A stretch of DNA of 64,000 nt from CADDYT01 sp035294125 (GCA_035294125.1 DATGLM010000066.1:1-64000), one strand, 5' to 3'; shown: positions 17,295-26,611, counted from the first letter of the stretch. Made by a program: numbers and translations. The notes: a model not told the origin generated them from the letters alone.

Positions 17295-17609
17295 CTATGC
17301 GCTCTCGATGGTTGGGCCGCCAGAGGTAGGCTGCTGTTGAGGCGGCGGCGTCTGTTGCTGTTGTTGGGCCGGGGCCTGTTCGGCATAGTCGCCTTCCTGG
17401 GCGGGACGCTTGAAGATGTAGTAGGCGGAGTTGGAGGTCAGGGGCTGAATACCAACCAGTTCCCATCCTTCCTGGCCCAGGCTGTTGAGATAGCGTCGTG
17501 CGAACGACGTATTGCGCTCGTTATGCCCCTTAAGCGTCTCATAGCCCTCCGAAGAAGTACGCCCACGATAATCAATATACGCGACTTTATAAGCCCATTG
17601 TTGTGCCAT
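17295..17609 (-). CDS. DUF4177-type small protein with Q/P-rich tail
   Basis: The 104-residue product begins with WAYKVAYIDYRGRTSSEGYE and ends its folded part with LNSLGQEGWELVGIQPLTSN...YYIFKRP, the EGWELV pattern typical of DUF4177 proteins. A disordered QQQQQTPPPQQQPT tail follows. The function is unknown. The frame extends to 17852, but the ATG at 17609 has AAAGGAG 11 nt upstream and the upstream extension is repeat-derived sequence. Confidence 0.8.
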   Translation of the reverse strand: MAQQWAYKVAYIDYRGRTSSEGYETLKGHNERNTSFARRYLNSLGQEGWELVGIQPLTSNSAYYIFKRPAQEGDYAEQAPAQQQQQTPPPQQQPTSGGPTIESA

Positions 17610-18011
17610 CTTTACTCTGCTCCTTTCCGGTTTCGTGATTTTTTCCTTTTTGAGAGCGGGTAACCAGGGCGGAAGCAAGCCCCGCCCTACTAACCTGCGG
17701 ATAGAGGGTTCTGTGCGCCCCCTGCTGGCGTGACCCACGGAGACATATCCGATGTCCCCGCTAAACCACAACAGCCATTTTCTCCCTGCCTCGCACGCTG
17801 GTGATGAAAGGCCTCTGTGGCTGTACCACAACGAGCCGACGCCGGGTTCCACTCACAAGGACAACGCCGACCGTTGCGGGCCACGCCAGCAGGTTCCTCT
17901 GCACGTTACTACTATACCCGGCGGCGCGCCACAATGTACCGCCAGTTCCACCAGTTTTTCGCGCAGGTAAAACACCCTGTCCTCCCCCTGTAGATATTGA
18001 CAGGTAACTGC
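17610..18011. other. Intergenic stretch with dispersed GC-rich repeat
   Basis: About 400 bp upstream of the DUF4177 gene. A GC-rich dispersed repeat (AGGGCGG...CCGCCCTAC, 17666-17690) lies close to the start. The rest shows no gene, RNA motif or clear promoter. Confidence 0.5.
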
Positions 18012-18350
18012 CTATCGCATGTCATTCTGAGCGACAGTGAAGAATGCCCCCTTTAAGCGATACGCCACGCTCAACCCCTTGCCGGCTGGCACCACCACGC
18101 GCTCGAAATCGGGCAGCGCCTCCAACGCCCGCAAATATCCGGCAATCTCATCAGGATGCGAAAGCGCATTATCGGCCAGCAAAAGCACATCTGGCGTCAG
18201 CTTTGGCAGCAGCGCGTGTAGCTGTGCCGGAGCACTGTAACGGTCAGCATCAAAGAAGACACAATCGAACGGCCCCGCCAGGCTCGCCACAAGCCCCGTC
18301 GCGTCGCCGCGCCTCAAATCAACCACCTCGCGCAGCCCCACCTGGCGCAA
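18012..18350 (-). pseudogene. O-methyltransferase fragment (C-terminal half)
   Basis: About 110 residues match only the C-terminal half of a class I O-methyltransferase (methyltransferase_24/family-3 type). DCVFFDADRYSAPAQLHALLP is the strand and metal-binding region; LLLADNALSHPDE and VPAGKGLSVAYRLKG follow. The N-terminal SAM-binding half is absent: upstream sequence gives no continuation in any frame, and the local reading frame is broken near 18352. The final residues are translated from a copy of the TCATTCTGAGCG repeat (18021-18046). A decayed gene. Confidence 0.7.
18021..18046. repeat. Single TCATTCTGAGCG dispersed repeat unit
   Basis: GTCATTCTGAGCGACAGTG followed by AAGAATG, one arm of the family seen as inverted pairs at 6758-6815 and 42741-42808. 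It overlaps the 3' end of the methyltransferase fragment. Confidence 0.75.
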
Positions 18351-18772
18351 ATGTATCAGGTTCGAGATTGAGCATCTTCAAACTCCCAGAATCCTTGACT
18401 TTTGGGCCGCGATCGTGTACCCTACGTATAGCTTCGAGCGATTTTTAGACCAGAGGTAGGTAGAACACATAATGATAAGCTTCTTGTAATTCCACTTCCC
18501 ACGCTAAACATACCTGTGCAGATGTGGCATCCTGCTCACAGTGGGGGCGCATTGTCTGCTGGTACAGTGTTTTGCGTGATGAGCGGTGAAGAGGCTACTC
18601 ATTGTGGACGTCGACCGGAGCTTCTGGAAATTCATGCATCCATCCATTCCATGCTCCCACCACACAAACAACCTGTTTCATGTTGTTGTCCTGTCGCGTA
18701 AATGGTCTCTTCACCTACGATCTTGCCGTTAGAGACAACTTCTCAACATATCCCCATAAATAAGGAGAAATT
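18351..18772. other. Intergenic stretch upstream of hflX
   Basis: About 420 bp between the methyltransferase remnant and hflX. Its left end may contain decayed methyltransferase sequence. The right end has a GGAG ribosome binding site for hflX (AATAAGGAGAAATT). I see no RNA gene and no convincing promoter hexamer pair. Confidence 0.4.
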
Positions 18773-20140
18773 ATGGCAGGACAGAATAGTTTTGATATGA
18801 AAGGGCAGGCAAAAGCGCAGCAGGCGGAGCAGGAACGCCCTTTGAGCGGCCTGCTCTCACGCGCGCCGGAGACGGCCATCCTGGTTGGCATCGACATGCC
18901 GGGGCAGGATCAGAACGCGGACTGGCCGCTGAAGGAATCGCTGGACGAACTGGAGCAGCTTGCGACCACGGCGGGCGTGCGCTGCGTTGATCGGGTGATG
19001 GCGCGGCTGGCGAAGATCAACCCCGGCACGCTGCTCGGCTCCGGCAAGGTGCGGGAGATCGCCGATCTCGTGGCCTATCATGGCAGCGAGGCTGTCATCT
19101 TCGACCTGGAATTGACGCCGGGACAGCATCGCGCGCTGGAGCGAGAACTGGATATCCAGGTGCTCGACCGCACTGCGCTCATCCTCATCATCTTCGGGCA
19201 GAGAGCACGCACTCGCGAGGGACGCTTGCAGGTGGAACTGGCGCAGGTCGAGTATGATCTGCCGCGCCTGGCTCGTCAGTGGTCGCACCTGTCGCGGCAG
19301 AAGGGCAGCGTGCAGCAGCGCGGCGAAGGTGAGAAGCAGATTGAGGTGGACCGCCGTTTGCTGCGCCGTCAGAAATCGCAGCTTGAGGAAGAGTTGGAAG
19401 AGGTGCGGAAGCAGCGCCAGTTGCACCGTGACCACCGCAAGAGCGCGGGCGCGCCCGTCGTCTCACTCGTGGGCTACACTAACGCGGGCAAGTCCACGCT
19501 GCTGAACCGGCTGGCAAGTGTTCACAGCCTCGCCGAAAACAGGCTCTTCGCCACACTCGACCCTATGACGCGCCGCGTCAAGCTGGCGGGCGGGCAGGAA
19601 ATTCTGCTGACCGACACGGTAGGTTTCTTGCAGCGCCTACCAACTACGCTGGTCGCGGCCTTCCGTGCCACGCTGGAAGAGGTGACGGAGGCCGACCTGC
19701 TCGTCCACGTCGTCGATGCCTCCAGCCCCTCGATGGTGCGGCAGATCGAAGCGGTGGAGCAGGTGCTGGAAGAGATCGGGGCGGGCGGCGTCCCCATGAT
19801 CGTCGCCCTCAACAAGGCCGACCTGCTGCCCGCCGACGCGCCGCTGGCGCTGCCCGGCATCGCGTCGAGGCTTCCCTGCGTGCGCGTCTCCGCCCTTAAG
19901 GGCACGGGCAGCGAGGAACTGCTGCGCTGCATCAGCGAGAACCTGGTAGCGCAGTTCGTCCCGCTCGACGTGCTTGTTCCCTATGATCGCGGCGACCTCG
20001 TGGCCCTCTTCCATCAGTACGGCACCATCGACAGCGAGAGCTATGAGGCGAGAGGCACGCGCCTGCGCGGCCACATGCCCGCCAACCACAGCGGCCCGCT
20101 CCTGGCATTCCAGTCGGCAGCAAAAAGCATGCGTGCCTGA
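18773..20140 (+). CDS. hflX: Ribosome-splitting GTPase HflX
   Basis: HflX-family GTPase of 455 residues that binds 50S/70S ribosomes and rescues stalled ribosomes under stress. The N-terminal HflX domain (about 30-200) includes NPGTLLGSGKVREI, followed by a charged coiled coil (about 190-222). In the GTPase domain, G1 is GYTNAGKS (234-241), G3 DTVG (281-284) and G4 NKAD (347-350). The C-terminal domain ends in FQSAAKSMRA. The start is supported by AAGGAG 6 nt upstream. A standalone gene. Confidence 0.95.
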   Translation: MAGQNSFDMKGQAKAQQAEQERPLSGLLSRAPETAILVGIDMPGQDQNADWPLKESLDELEQLATTAGVRCVDRVMARLAKINPGTLLGSGKVREIADLVAYHGSEAVIFDLELTPGQHRALERELDIQVLDRTALILIIFGQRARTREGRLQVELAQVEYDLPRLARQWSHLSRQKGSVQQRGEGEKQIEVDRRLLRRQKSQLEEELEEVRKQRQLHRDHRKSAGAPVVSLVGYTNAGKSTLLNRLASVHSLAENRLFATLDPMTRRVKLAGGQEILLTDTVGFLQRLPTTLVAAFRATLEEVTEADLLVHVVDASSPSMVRQIEAVEQVLEEIGAGGVPMIVALNKADLLPADAPLALPGIASRLPCVRVSALKGTGSEELLRCISENLVAQFVPLDVLVPYDRGDLVALFHQYGTIDSESYEARGTRLRGHMPANHSGPLLAFQSAAKSMRA

Positions 20141-20370
20141 GCCATCCCAGAGTCGCCACCCATTCTCCAGACCACCCCTGGCGCGTGGCCTGCGCCCTGT
20201 CTTGAGAGGATGGGTGGCCGACCCTACCATCCTTCGTCCCATCCAGAAATTTGCTTTTGCTATTGCCATACTGTTGTCACATCTTTCGAGCATACTATGG
20301 GCGTGAGGAAAAACAGGACTCACGCGACGAACGGATGCACAACAGAATGCGAAAGCAAAGGAGAAATGCC

Positions 20371-20730
20371 ATGTTGTCAGGTCTGAACTTTGTCATGGTA
20401 CACGTCAACGACATCGAGGAGGCGCGCAACTTCTACACGGAGCAGCTAGGGCTGGAAGTAGAGGGTGTGGCCCCCAACTTCGTGCAGTTCAAGCAGCCGG
20501 GCGGCAATGGCGCGACGTTTGCCATCTCGCACGAGCCAGGCATCGTACCCGCGCAGGGCAACGATATCGAACTCTGGTGGTTTGTGGACAATGCCGACGC
20601 CGTCTATGCCGAACTGCGCGCCCGGGGCGTCGAGATCGCGCAGGAAGCGAAGGATGAGCCATTTGGCCGTACCTTCGCCATCAAAGACCCCTCCGGCAAC
20701 ATCCTCTATATGCTGCAACTGCGGCAGTAA
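20371..20730 (+). CDS. VOC-superfamily (glyoxalase-like) protein
   Basis: A 119-residue single-module protein with the paired beta-alpha-beta folds of the vicinal oxygen chelate superfamily: FVMVHVNDIEEARNFYTEQLGLEVEG at the N-terminus and DPSGNILYMLQL at the end. Possible metal ligands are His10 and a C-terminal Asp/Glu, but the set is incomplete. The function could be glyoxalase, dioxygenase or antibiotic binding. The ATG at 20371 is chosen over one at 20251 because AAAGGAG lies just upstream. Confidence 0.85.
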   Translation: MLSGLNFVMVHVNDIEEARNFYTEQLGLEVEGVAPNFVQFKQPGGNGATFAISHEPGIVPAQGNDIELWWFVDNADAVYAELRARGVEIAQEAKDEPFGRTFAIKDPSGNILYMLQLRQ

Positions 20731-20763
20731 TTACCACCCGCCGGGGGTGGCCTGACTACTTGC

Positions 20764-20810
20764 GGCCCAGCGCGCGCGCCACCTCAGGTCTGGAGCGCGC
20801 GCGCTGGGCC
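20764..20810. terminator. GC-rich 16-bp stem, bidirectional terminator candidate
   Basis: Arms 20764-20779 and 20795-20810 (GGCCCAGCGCGCGCGC and its complement) lie between the convergent VOC and cyclase genes. A smaller palindrome sits at 20734-20750. Confidence 0.6.
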
Positions 20811-20817
20811 GGTCAGT

Positions 20818-21624
20818 CTATTCACCCACAAAAGCGACGAGGCGGCAGAAGGCGGCTTCGCCGCCGTTGAATTTCCAGGGGAAGCAGCCGACCCAGATGC
20901 GCTGGTCGAGCACTTCATCGATCATGCCGCCCGCGTTCTCGACATGGAAGACGCCGTGTGGGAACATGTCGTAGTGCATGAGCTGCAAATCGTCGGCAGG
21001 CCATATCTCTTCCAGCGGCTTGCCCAGCTTCTGAGCGGCTTTGAGCGCGAGATCGGGGCGCACCTGGCGAATGACGGTGTTCATGGGGTGATCCATTGAA
21101 CCGGCATCGATGGCGAACCAGGAAATCCTGCGCTCCAGCACCCAGTTGACGAACTCTCGAGTTGGCCCTGGATGCTTAATGAAGTAGCGCGTCTCGTCCG
21201 GCTGCGACTCGCCATACCAGTTGCTCGGATAGTATTTGTGGTAGCCTGTATGCACCACCACAATATCACCCGGCTGGATGCGCAAACCCGTTTTGCGCTC
21301 CCAGTCTTCGAAGTGCTGCGAGGTATAAATATCGTAATCGCCGATGCCCATGCCTTCCAGGTCGACCACCACACCCGGCCCGACGAGCTTGCCCAGGGGA
21401 ATACTGCCGATGTCCTGCCCATTCGTAATGAAGTGTAGAGGGGCATCCAGGTGCGTACCGACGTGCAGCGTAGATGAAATATGCTGCCCGCCCACCTTGT
21501 CGAAGGCCACGCGCTTGATCCACTTGATGGTGGGGCCTTCATAGGTGGCGAAACCGGGAGTGTGCATATCCCAGTTCTGCGACAGGTCAACGACGCGCAT
21601 GTGACTCAAATCAATTGGTTGCAT
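20818..21624 (-). CDS. Cyclase-family metal-dependent hydrolase (kynurenine-formamidase-like)
   Basis: 268 residues with the family signature HVGTHLDAPLHF (54-65, HxGTHxDxPxHF), whose histidines and aspartate bind the metal. The family includes arylformamidases, isatin hydrolase and polyketide-cyclase-like enzymes, so the substrate is open. The protein is cytoplasmic. Upstream DNA (21625-21748) contains the CRISPR-repeat-like element described separately. Confidence 0.88.
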   Translation of the reverse strand: MQPIDLSHMRVVDLSQNWDMHTPGFATYEGPTIKWIKRVAFDKVGGQHISSTLHVGTHLDAPLHFITNGQDIGSIPLGKLVGPGVVVDLEGMGIGDYDIYTSQHFEDWERKTGLRIQPGDIVVVHTGYHKYYPSNWYGESQPDETRYFIKHPGPTREFVNWVLERRISWFAIDAGSMDHPMNTVIRQVRPDLALKAAQKLGKPLEEIWPADDLQLMHYDMFPHGVFHVENAGGMIDEVLDQRIWVGCFPWKFNGGEAAFCRLVAFVGE

Positions 21625-21657
21625 CCTTCTTACTCCTTACTTTTATTGCAAATACGC

Positions 21658-21746
21658 TCGCCCTTTTCGGGTTTTGCGGCTATACTTTCCCCAATAGGGA
21701 GCGGCAAGAGCTGGCTCCTTTGCCGACCTCCCGTTTGGGTTTGAAA
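21658..21746 (-). repeat. Conserved intergenic element with CRISPR-repeat-like box
   Basis: The minus strand begins GTTTCAAACCCAAACGGGAGG (box 21729-21746), 2 bp after the upstream gene's stop codon, and continues through GCTCCCTATTGGGGAAAGTATAGC. The same two-part layout occurs at 62328-62404, also between two minus-strand genes and a few bases past a stop codon. The box forms a 3-4 bp C/G stem with a 4-nt loop. A second small stem (CTCCC...GGGGA) follows. Confidence 0.6.
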
Positions 21747-21748
21747 CA

Positions 21749-23440
21749 TCAGTTTCCACCATTCTGAACCGCGTCAAAAATCATCTCGTCGATCAACTGC
21801 TCGACGGGGGCGCGGTCGTCGGTATAATAGACGTGCGCGGTCTGCTCCTCACGGATATGACCGAGCCGGATACTGTATGTTGCCACCGTTGCCAGCAGGT
21901 GATTGGTCAGCTCGCGGCTGTTCGCCCAGAAGTTGATCATGCTGGTTGGCTGGTTGGTACCGATGACGAGGCTATTTTCGTAATAGCCAGTATCAATGAT
22001 GTAGACATCGGGGAAGACGGCGCGCATGGTCTCGGCCAGCGTATCGACAAGACGATAATCGGTGTCTGTGCGCCCGGCGTTGATGACCGCCACGCCGGTC
22101 GAGGTGAGGTGCGCCCGCACTTCACGGAAGAACTCCACCGTCGTCAATTGGAACGGCACGTAGGGCTGCTGGTAAGCATCGATGGCGATCTCGTCATAAT
22201 GCTGCCTCGTGGTGCGCAGGAAGTAGCGCCCATCCTGCACAATTACATGCAGGTTCGGCTCGTTCATATCGAAGTATTGCCGCGCTAACTGGACAATCGT
22301 GCCATCAATCTCAACGCCATCGATGGGAATTGGCCCGTAAACCGCCGTCATTTCGCGTGCAATGGTGCCTGCCCCCAGGCCGATGATGGCGACACGCTTC
22401 ACCTGCTGCGGCGAGAAAGGCGGGTTATTGAAGAGCGGAGCGACCATGAAATAGTCCCAGGGTCCACCGGTAAGGATGGCATTGGGGTCGTAGATGGAGT
22501 GGATGCCCACGCCCTCGTTCAGCACCAATTGTATCTGGCTGCCAACTCTGACCACCTGGATATAGTTATAGGCTGACTCACGCTCGGCGATCAGCGTCCC
22601 GCCCCCGTTGCTGCCATTGGCGGGGCGTATCGGTCCGTGTATGCTGATCATAGCCAGCCACATGGGAATGAGCAGCAGGATGGAGAGCAGCTTCTTGTTG
22701 AAACGCCCCTTGCGCCGCGCTTTCCCGTTGCCATTCCTGCCATCCGATCCTGTACCAGTCACAGAGCGCGAAAAGATCAGGCCCACGATGGAGGTCAGCA
22801 GCAGGGCAACGGCGAAGGTAAAGAAGGTGCGATACGTGCCGATATCGGGGATGAGCACGAGCACAGGCAGAAATGTTCCCACAATGCTGCCCGCCGTCGA
22901 GATAGCATAGAGTTGCCCGGCGATGCTGCCCGACCGACCCACCTGCTCCACGCGCAGGCGAATGGCGAACGGCGAGACACAGCCCAGCAGGATCATCGGC
23001 ACAGCAAAAAGCAGGATCACCGAGACCAGCGAGCCGTAGAAGACGCTGATGGAGACATTGACGAAGGCCGAAAGCGACCAGTCGAGAATGGGACGCGAGA
23101 TGAACGGGATCAGACCGATCAAGAAAGCCGCGACGACAGTCAGCATGTAGAGCACGTCTGGCCGTGGGTAGCGGTCGGCAATCCGCCCACCAAGGTAGTA
23201 ACCAATGGTCAGGTAGAGCAAGATCAGGCCGATGAGGTTAGCCCAGACGAAGAGAGATGTGCCGAAGTAGGGTGCCAGCAGGCGCGAAGCCGACATTTCG
23301 ACAGCCAGCGAGGCCGCGCCCGCCACAAAGACCAGCAGGATCAGTAGCCAGCCCTGCAAGGTACGCCCGGTCGTTGCGACAACCGCGCCGCTCTCAGCCT
23401 CTTCCTCTCGCGAGCGCTGGCGATCTCGTGTTGTGGACAT
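21749..23440 (-). CDS. Membrane-fused spermidine-synthase-like protein
   Basis: 563 residues: a membrane half (about residues 30-270, roughly eight hydrophobic helices with SASRLLAPYFGTSLFVW) and a soluble spermidine-synthase-like half (about 320-560). The latter has the SAM/aminopropyl binding block VAIIGLGAGTIAREM and a DGVEIDGTIVQLARQYF acidic strand. DAYQQPYVPFQLTTVEFF replaces the usual catalytic DxTDP region, so aminopropyl transfer is uncertain. Such fusions are common and of unknown function. The stop is 2 bp from the conserved element at 21658-21746. Confidence 0.85.
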   Translation of the reverse strand: MSTTRDRQRSREEEAESGAVVATTGRTLQGWLLILLVFVAGAASLAVEMSASRLLAPYFGTSLFVWANLIGLILLYLTIGYYLGGRIADRYPRPDVLYMLTVVAAFLIGLIPFISRPILDWSLSAFVNVSISVFYGSLVSVILLFAVPMILLGCVSPFAIRLRVEQVGRSGSIAGQLYAISTAGSIVGTFLPVLVLIPDIGTYRTFFTFAVALLLTSIVGLIFSRSVTGTGSDGRNGNGKARRKGRFNKKLLSILLLIPMWLAMISIHGPIRPANGSNGGGTLIAERESAYNYIQVVRVGSQIQLVLNEGVGIHSIYDPNAILTGGPWDYFMVAPLFNNPPFSPQQVKRVAIIGLGAGTIAREMTAVYGPIPIDGVEIDGTIVQLARQYFDMNEPNLHVIVQDGRYFLRTTRQHYDEIAIDAYQQPYVPFQLTTVEFFREVRAHLTSTGVAVINAGRTDTDYRLVDTLAETMRAVFPDVYIIDTGYYENSLVIGTNQPTSMINFWANSRELTNHLLATVATYSIRLGHIREEQTAHVYYTDDRAPVEQLIDEMIFDAVQNGGN

Positions 23441-23539
23441 AGTAAAAAATAACTCTCTTTCACGTAGTCTCCTTCTGAAAATCAGTTGTTATTGTCTCAT
23501 ATTTATGGTGATTAGTCGAGTGTTACGCCTCGCCGTCTT

Positions 23540-23565
23540 CAGGCCGATGCCTTGCGCTCGGCCTG
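23540..23565. terminator. Short hairpin after the GH1 gene
   Basis: Arms 23540-23547 and 23558-23565 (8 bp) lie about 20 bp past the GH1 stop on the minus strand. It may end the glycoside operon. No T-tract. Confidence 0.35.
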
Positions 23566-23586
23566 GGAAGCGCCTGCCTGCCGCGC

Positions 23587-24927
23587 TCAAAAAATGCTCT
23601 CCATTGCCTGTGGGGCGTAGCGTTCCACCATTTCGGCAGTAATGGCGTTGGCGCGGCAGATTTCAGCAAAGAGGAGAGCGCTTGGGCGCGGCGTTCGCTC
23701 CTGAGTCACGGGATTCATAGCATGCAGGCCGAGATGCATGCGCCAGCCTGCGGCCCATTCAAAATCGTCGAGCAGCGTCCAGTGGAGATAGCCGCGTACG
23801 GGGACGCCCTCCTGGATGGCGCGATGGAGCCAGGCGAGGTGTTCCAGCAGCGCGCGAGGGCGGCGCGAGTCTGCCGCGTCCCTCACGCCATTCTCGGTGA
23901 TGTACAACGGCTTGTTGCCGTGTGTGAGACGATGGATGCCTTTCACGACCCGGTAAATGCCCGGTGCGTAGATTTCCTCAATATCGCTCTCGTCCGCCCG
24001 TGCGTCGTGATACACCGAGTTGGGGTGAGGGAAACGCCGGATAAAGCCTGCGGAAGAGGACGTGGCCGAGAAACCGATCATTTCACGCGTGTAGTAGTTG
24101 ATGCCGTGATAGTCGCGTGCGCCCGCCGCTCGTGGGATAGGCGGCATCAGCAGCGCGAGCGGAAAGGTGAAACGCCCCTTCTCTACCAACTGCAAAGGAG
24201 ACCAGGTGAAGCTCGTCTCGTAGAGCCGGGCCAGAGCACGCTCAAGGGGAGAATTGGGATGAGCGGGGTCAAAGAGGCGATAGTCCTGGCAATAACCGAT
24301 CCGCGCCTCCGGCTGCAAGCTGCGAATCGCATAAAAAGCCTCCACATGCGCCTGCATCAGGTTGTGCAGGACGCGGCGAGCGCTACCCAGATCGCTTTTC
24401 CCCGGTGGATAGGAGCCGACTATGTAGCCCTCGGAGACATAGACGTTCGGCTCGTTGATGGTCAGCCAGAAATCACAGAGGTCGCGCAGCTTCTCTACCA
24501 CGTGCGAGGCGTAGCGCACGAAGAAACGAATATTCTCCTCGTCCTCGAAGCCATCGCGGTCGGCGAACCACAACGGCTCGGTAAAGTGATGCAGGGTGAT
24601 GAGTGGTCTCAGGCCGCGTCTCTGTAAATCCACCAGCATCGCCCGGTAGCGGTCAATGGCCGCATCGTCCCAGCGTCCCTCCTCCGGTTCGATGCGGCTC
24701 CATTCGAGGCTCAGGCGCAGCGCGTTGTGTCCCATCTGCTCGGCGCGGGCAAAGTCATCCTCGGCCTTTTCCCACCAGTTGTCCGCCCTGCCGCTCGCCT
24801 CGGTGCGGCCCTGCTGTTCCCAGCGATACCACTGGTTGTTCGTGTTACCCCCTTCATACTGGTGAGCGGACGTGGCCGTTCCCCAGAGAAAGCCTGTGGG
24901 GAAACGGAGTATGCGCGCCTTTACCAT
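23587..24927 (-). CDS. Family 1 glycoside hydrolase (beta-glucosidase-like)
   Basis: Retaining beta-glycosidase of 446 residues with the full GH1 set: FLWGTATSAHQYEGG at the N-terminus, acid/base Glu159 in TINEPN and nucleophile Glu345 in YITENG. It is the last gene of a four-gene operon read leftward (GH4, SCP2, MFS, GH1), with 9 bp to the MFS stop. It is likely cytoplasmic, cleaving a glycoside imported by the transporter; whether free or phosphorylated sugar is used cannot be read from sequence. Confidence 0.93.
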   Translation of the reverse strand: MVKARILRFPTGFLWGTATSAHQYEGGNTNNQWYRWEQQGRTEASGRADNWWEKAEDDFARAEQMGHNALRLSLEWSRIEPEEGRWDDAAIDRYRAMLVDLQRRGLRPLITLHHFTEPLWFADRDGFEDEENIRFFVRYASHVVEKLRDLCDFWLTINEPNVYVSEGYIVGSYPPGKSDLGSARRVLHNLMQAHVEAFYAIRSLQPEARIGYCQDYRLFDPAHPNSPLERALARLYETSFTWSPLQLVEKGRFTFPLALLMPPIPRAAGARDYHGINYYTREMIGFSATSSSAGFIRRFPHPNSVYHDARADESDIEEIYAPGIYRVVKGIHRLTHGNKPLYITENGVRDAADSRRPRALLEHLAWLHRAIQEGVPVRGYLHWTLLDDFEWAAGWRMHLGLHAMNPVTQERTPRPSALLFAEICRANAITAEMVERYAPQAMESIF

Positions 24928-24936
24928 AATCCTCCT

Positions 24937-26265
24937 TCAGAGACGAACTCTCAGGATAAAGAGAGCGCCGGTGAGCAGAAAAGCGGTGGCTACGGCGAAG
25001 ACCACACGATAGCCGAGCGCGGTAGTGGCAGCCAGGCTGACAAGGTAGATGATGAAGCCGCCGAGGGCGGGCGCGAGAATGGATGGTAAGCTCCCCGAAG
25101 TTCCCCACAGCGCAAAATCTTTGCCGACGGAGTCCAGCGAGGGCAGCGCATCGATTGCCAGCGCCCAGTCAACGCTCGTATAAGCCCCGTAGCCCACGCC
25201 AAAGAGGATGCCCAGCAGCCAGAGCGGGAAGCTGCCGGGCGCGATGACGAAGGCGAAGGAGGCCAGCGCCATACAGAGCGTGGCAAAGCAGACCACTGGT
25301 GTGCGCCGCGTGCGATCAGAGAGCACACCAAGCACGAATGCGCTGCAAATAGCTCCTCCCAGGGCCAGCAGCGCGACGAGCGCCGTTGACTGCACAAAAT
25401 TGGTGATATGGGCAACGTTGGCAAAATAGTATTCAATGAAGGTCATAAACAGGGTCAGGCCCATGATGACGGTAAAATGGGTGAGAAAGACAAGCCTGAA
25501 GTTATAATCACGCCACGGCGCAAGCCAGTTCAGAGCAAACCAGCGCCGAAAACGCCGCGCGCGGCTTTCCTGCGCCTGCGACGACTCCCTCGCTGTCGGC
25601 TGCAACGGTGTTTCATGGACGCCAAAAACGGTAATCAGCCCACCAACGATCAGGGCAATGGCAGTCAGCAGGTAGAAAATGGTAGCGCCGCGCCGGATAG
25701 CGGCAGGGGCGACCGAGGTCAGGCTGACGCCGCCGAGCAGCAAGCCGGCCACGGCCAGAGAGCCGATGTTGCCGAGAATGGTCATCAACCCCATGTAGCC
25801 CGAAGCCTCTCCGCGCTGCTCCTTCGGCACACGATCCGGGATGAGCGCCTGATAGGTTGCGTTGGCAAGGTTGCTGCCAATCTGATTCATAATCAGCGCC
25901 ATGACGAAGATGACGATGCTGCCAGCCGTTGCCAGGAAGAGCGCGCTCAAAGCCAGCAGGAAAGCGCCACTGGCGATATATGGTCGCCGTCTTCCCCACG
26001 AGCCATGTGTATTGTCGGACAGCATGCCGATCAACGGGGGCATAAAAAGCGAGAAGACAGCGCCTGCCGCCGAGATCCAGCCAAGCAGCACGGCTTGCCG
26101 GGCATTGCCGACCTGTCCGGCCGGGACGAAGAGCAGGATTTGCAGCGGAATGACAACGGGGAAAAGCGCGGCGCTTTGCGCGTTGAGCGAAAACCAGAAA
26201 ACGCTGAGGACGAGCTGGTCGCGAACGTTCAGCCGTCTTGTAGGCGTGGGCGCGAGCGCATCCAT
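24937..26265 (-). CDS. Major facilitator superfamily transporter (GPH-like sugar carrier)
   Basis: A 12-helix permease of 442 residues. The loop between helices 2 and 3 reads IGMLSDNTHGSWGRRRPYI, a cation-coupled glycoside-transporter type signature, and the IPDRVPKEQRGEASGYMGL loop follows. It probably imports the glycoside processed by the flanking GH4 and GH1 enzymes. It sits between the SCP2 gene (10 bp) and GH1 (9 bp), so all are co-transcribed. Confidence 0.88.
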   Translation of the reverse strand: MDALAPTPTRRLNVRDQLVLSVFWFSLNAQSAALFPVVIPLQILLFVPAGQVGNARQAVLLGWISAAGAVFSLFMPPLIGMLSDNTHGSWGRRRPYIASGAFLLALSALFLATAGSIVIFVMALIMNQIGSNLANATYQALIPDRVPKEQRGEASGYMGLMTILGNIGSLAVAGLLLGGVSLTSVAPAAIRRGATIFYLLTAIALIVGGLITVFGVHETPLQPTARESSQAQESRARRFRRWFALNWLAPWRDYNFRLVFLTHFTVIMGLTLFMTFIEYYFANVAHITNFVQSTALVALLALGGAICSAFVLGVLSDRTRRTPVVCFATLCMALASFAFVIAPGSFPLWLLGILFGVGYGAYTSVDWALAIDALPSLDSVGKDFALWGTSGSLPSILAPALGGFIIYLVSLAATTALGYRVVFAVATAFLLTGALFILRVRL

Positions 26266-26275
26266 GCTTCACTCC

Positions 26276-26602
26276 TTATAACAGTTTCTGCAAGCGCAGG
26301 AGGTCTTCCATTTTTCCTGAAACCTTGAGCTTGCGGGTAATGTAGGCCACCTCTGGATTGGTCTTGCGATCAAGGATAGCAGCCAGGACATCGCTGGCCG
26401 TCGTGACGGCGATATCGGGCCGGGGCAGGCTCTTTTCCTCCAGTAAGGCGCTGCCATCTTCGCCAATACTCAACACAAACGTGCGCTGCAAGTCAGGAAA
26501 CGTTAGCTGGATGGTTCGGGCAAAGCCTTTGAATGTCTGCTGCATCGCGGGCTGCTCGACACGGGCGCGCATGCGCTCAAGATAGGGAACAATATCAGCC
26601 AT
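26276..26602 (-). CDS. SCP2 sterol-carrier-like domain protein
   Basis: A 108-residue SCP2-type domain with a predominantly beta/alpha hydrophobic-pocket fold: IQLTFPDLQRTFVLSIGEDG, RPDIAVTTASDVLAAILDRKTNPEVAY and a C-terminal KVSGKMEDLLRLQKL, all typical of SCP2. It could bind lipid or fatty-acyl ligands. Finding it inside a glycoside operon, 9 bp from the GH4 stop, is unusual and suggests the substrate has a lipid or terpenoid aglycone. That is inference. Confidence 0.88.
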   Translation of the reverse strand: MADIVPYLERMRARVEQPAMQQTFKGFARTIQLTFPDLQRTFVLSIGEDGSALLEEKSLPRPDIAVTTASDVLAAILDRKTNPEVAYITRKLKVSGKMEDLLRLQKLL

Positions 26603-26611
26603 ATGGCCTCC

